DNA of 64,000 nt, taken from Fuscibacter oryzae (GTDB lineage: Bacteria > Pseudomonadota > Alphaproteobacteria > Rhodobacterales > Rhodobacteraceae). Position numbers and translations under genes: made by a program. Below the pieces are notes generated by a model. That model was not told the origin of the DNA. It did no database searches and was given only the letters and a program-made list of their open reading frames with translations. Positions 63,352-64,000 of this stretch are shown here, in pieces (the first letter of the stretch is position 1; each line of letters starts with the position of its first letter). The stretch spans positions 124,001 to 188,000 of the forward strand of contig NZ_JAESVP010000005.1 of NCBI RefSeq assembly GCF_016765795.1, read 5' to 3'.

Positions 63352-64000
63352 ACCTGTTCGAAGACGCCCCCGCCCCCGCCCCTTCCGGCAACCAGCCCGA
63401 ATACACCGTGTCGGAACTGTCCGGCGCAGTGAAGCGGGTGATTGAGGGCGAGTTCGGCCTTGTTCGCGTGCGCGGCGAGGTGGGGCGCGTCAGCCGCCCG
63501 GCCTCAGGCCACCTTTATTTCGACCTGAAAGATGACCGCTCGGTCATCGCCGCGATCTCGTGGAAGGGGCAGGTCGCCAAGATGCAGGTCCGCCCGGAAG
63601 AGGGAATGGAGGTTATCGCCACCGGCCGGATGACCACCTTCCCCGGCCAGTCGAAATACCAGTTGATCGTCGAAGATGTGGCACCAGCGGGCGCGGGCGC
63701 CCTGATGGCGATGCTGGAAAAACGCCGCGCGGCCTTGCAGGCCGAGGGGCTGTTTGATCCGGGCCGGAAAAAGCCGATCCCCTATCTGCCACAAGTGATT
63801 GGCGTCGTCACCTCGCCCAGCGGGGCCGTGATCCGCGATATTCTGCACCGCCTGCGCGACCGCTTTCCCCGCCATGTGCTGATCTGGCCGGTGGCGGTGC
63901 AGGGGCAGGATTGCGCGGCACAGGTGGCCGCCGCCATCCGCGGTTTCAACGCGCTGGAACCGGGTGGCCCGATCCCGCGGCCCGATGTGCTGATCGTGGC
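63348..64000 (+). CDS. xseA: Exodeoxyribonuclease VII large subunit, N-terminal part (3' cut by window)
   Basis: The catalytic large subunit of exonuclease VII, which degrades single-stranded DNA. The first 217 residues are visible: the N-terminal OB-fold ([54 protein letters not shown]) and the start of the catalytic domain with [19 protein letters not shown]. The frame is open to the window end. Its ATG overlaps the stop of the upstream unknown gene. Confidence 0.95.
   Translation, partial: MNLFEDAPAPAPSGNQPEYTVSELSGAVKRVIEGEFGLVRVRGEVGRVSRPASGHLYFDLKDDRSVIAAISWKGQVAKMQVRPEEGMEVIATGRMTTFPGQSKYQLIVEDVAPAGAGALMAMLEKRRAALQAEGLFDPGRKKPIPYLPQVIGVVTSPSGAVIRDILHRLRDRFPRHVLIWPVAVQGQDCAAQVAAAIRGFNALEPGGPIPRPDVLIV

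Overview
The window reads as one stretch of chromosome from a high-GC alphaproteobacterium, most probably a member of the Rhodobacteraceae (Rhodobacter/Gemmobacter/Tabrizicola type). Evidence for this is a CobT-type cobaltochelatase subunit, a monocistronic aa3 oxidase subunit I preceded by a perfect FNR-type box, a SAM-II riboswitch before metZ, the folB-folP-glmM cluster, the glyQ-(small membrane protein)-glyS order and many short proteins typical of that family. I see no prophage, insertion sequence, integron or CRISPR array. The content is almost entirely core housekeeping genes, with 66 protein-coding genes (two cut by the window ends) and three tRNAs.

Layout: 1-4.4 kb holds the 3' end of cobT, a three-domain Xaa-Pro aminopeptidase, a PAP2 phosphatase, a DUF2127 protein, sufE and a lipoprotein. 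4.4-10 kb holds gluconokinase, RNase D, an Old Yellow Enzyme divergent from its HxlR-type regulator, a DUF454 protein and purM-purN. tRNA-Ile2/Met(CAT) and tRNA-Ser(TGA) follow. 10.5-17 kb is a long plus-strand run: SPOR lipoprotein, dacA-type carboxypeptidase, tmk, holB, tatD, an MBL-fold hydrolase and an AEC permease. 17-22.6 kb is a minus-strand polyamine-type ABC transporter operon (ATPase, binding protein, two permeases) ending in an agmatinase. 23-29.6 kb holds tRNA-Leu(GAG), lipB, a cytochrome c, ctaD, two unknown proteins, a YqeY-like protein and carA.

29.6-38.4 kb holds an NfrB-like glycosyltransferase with a CtrA-like box in front, a GntR regulator, a HAD phosphatase, a UbiH-type monooxygenase, a class V aminotransferase, two overlapping Lrp/AsnC genes, ilvC and a GFA-family protein. 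38.4-42.7 kb holds glmM, folP, a FolB-containing fusion and a SleB-type wall hydrolase. 42.8-49.3 kb is the minus-strand set glyQ, DUF6446-like, glyS and a degenerate PPDK-like protein. 49.4-56 kb holds an apparently inactive protease-like wall protein, trkH, folE2, metZ with its riboswitch and an unknown protein. 56-64 kb holds ptsP, lysC, a COG4705 pair, purD, an unknown protein and the start of xseA.

No obvious new multi-gene system is present. The signals most worth following are: (1) a mosaic family of intergenic repeats, with a GC-rich hairpin plus a GGATATTT or GGAGTATTT core and several exchangeable tails, mostly lying just 3' of genes; (2) an in-frame, low-GC segment of roughly 80-100 codons inside the essential gene glyS; (3) a PPDK paralogue whose phosphotransfer histidine and PEP domains look intact while its ATP-binding half is degenerate; (4) a trypsin-fold protein with all three catalytic positions replaced; and (5) the SAM-II riboswitch, terminator and two-start arrangement in front of metZ.
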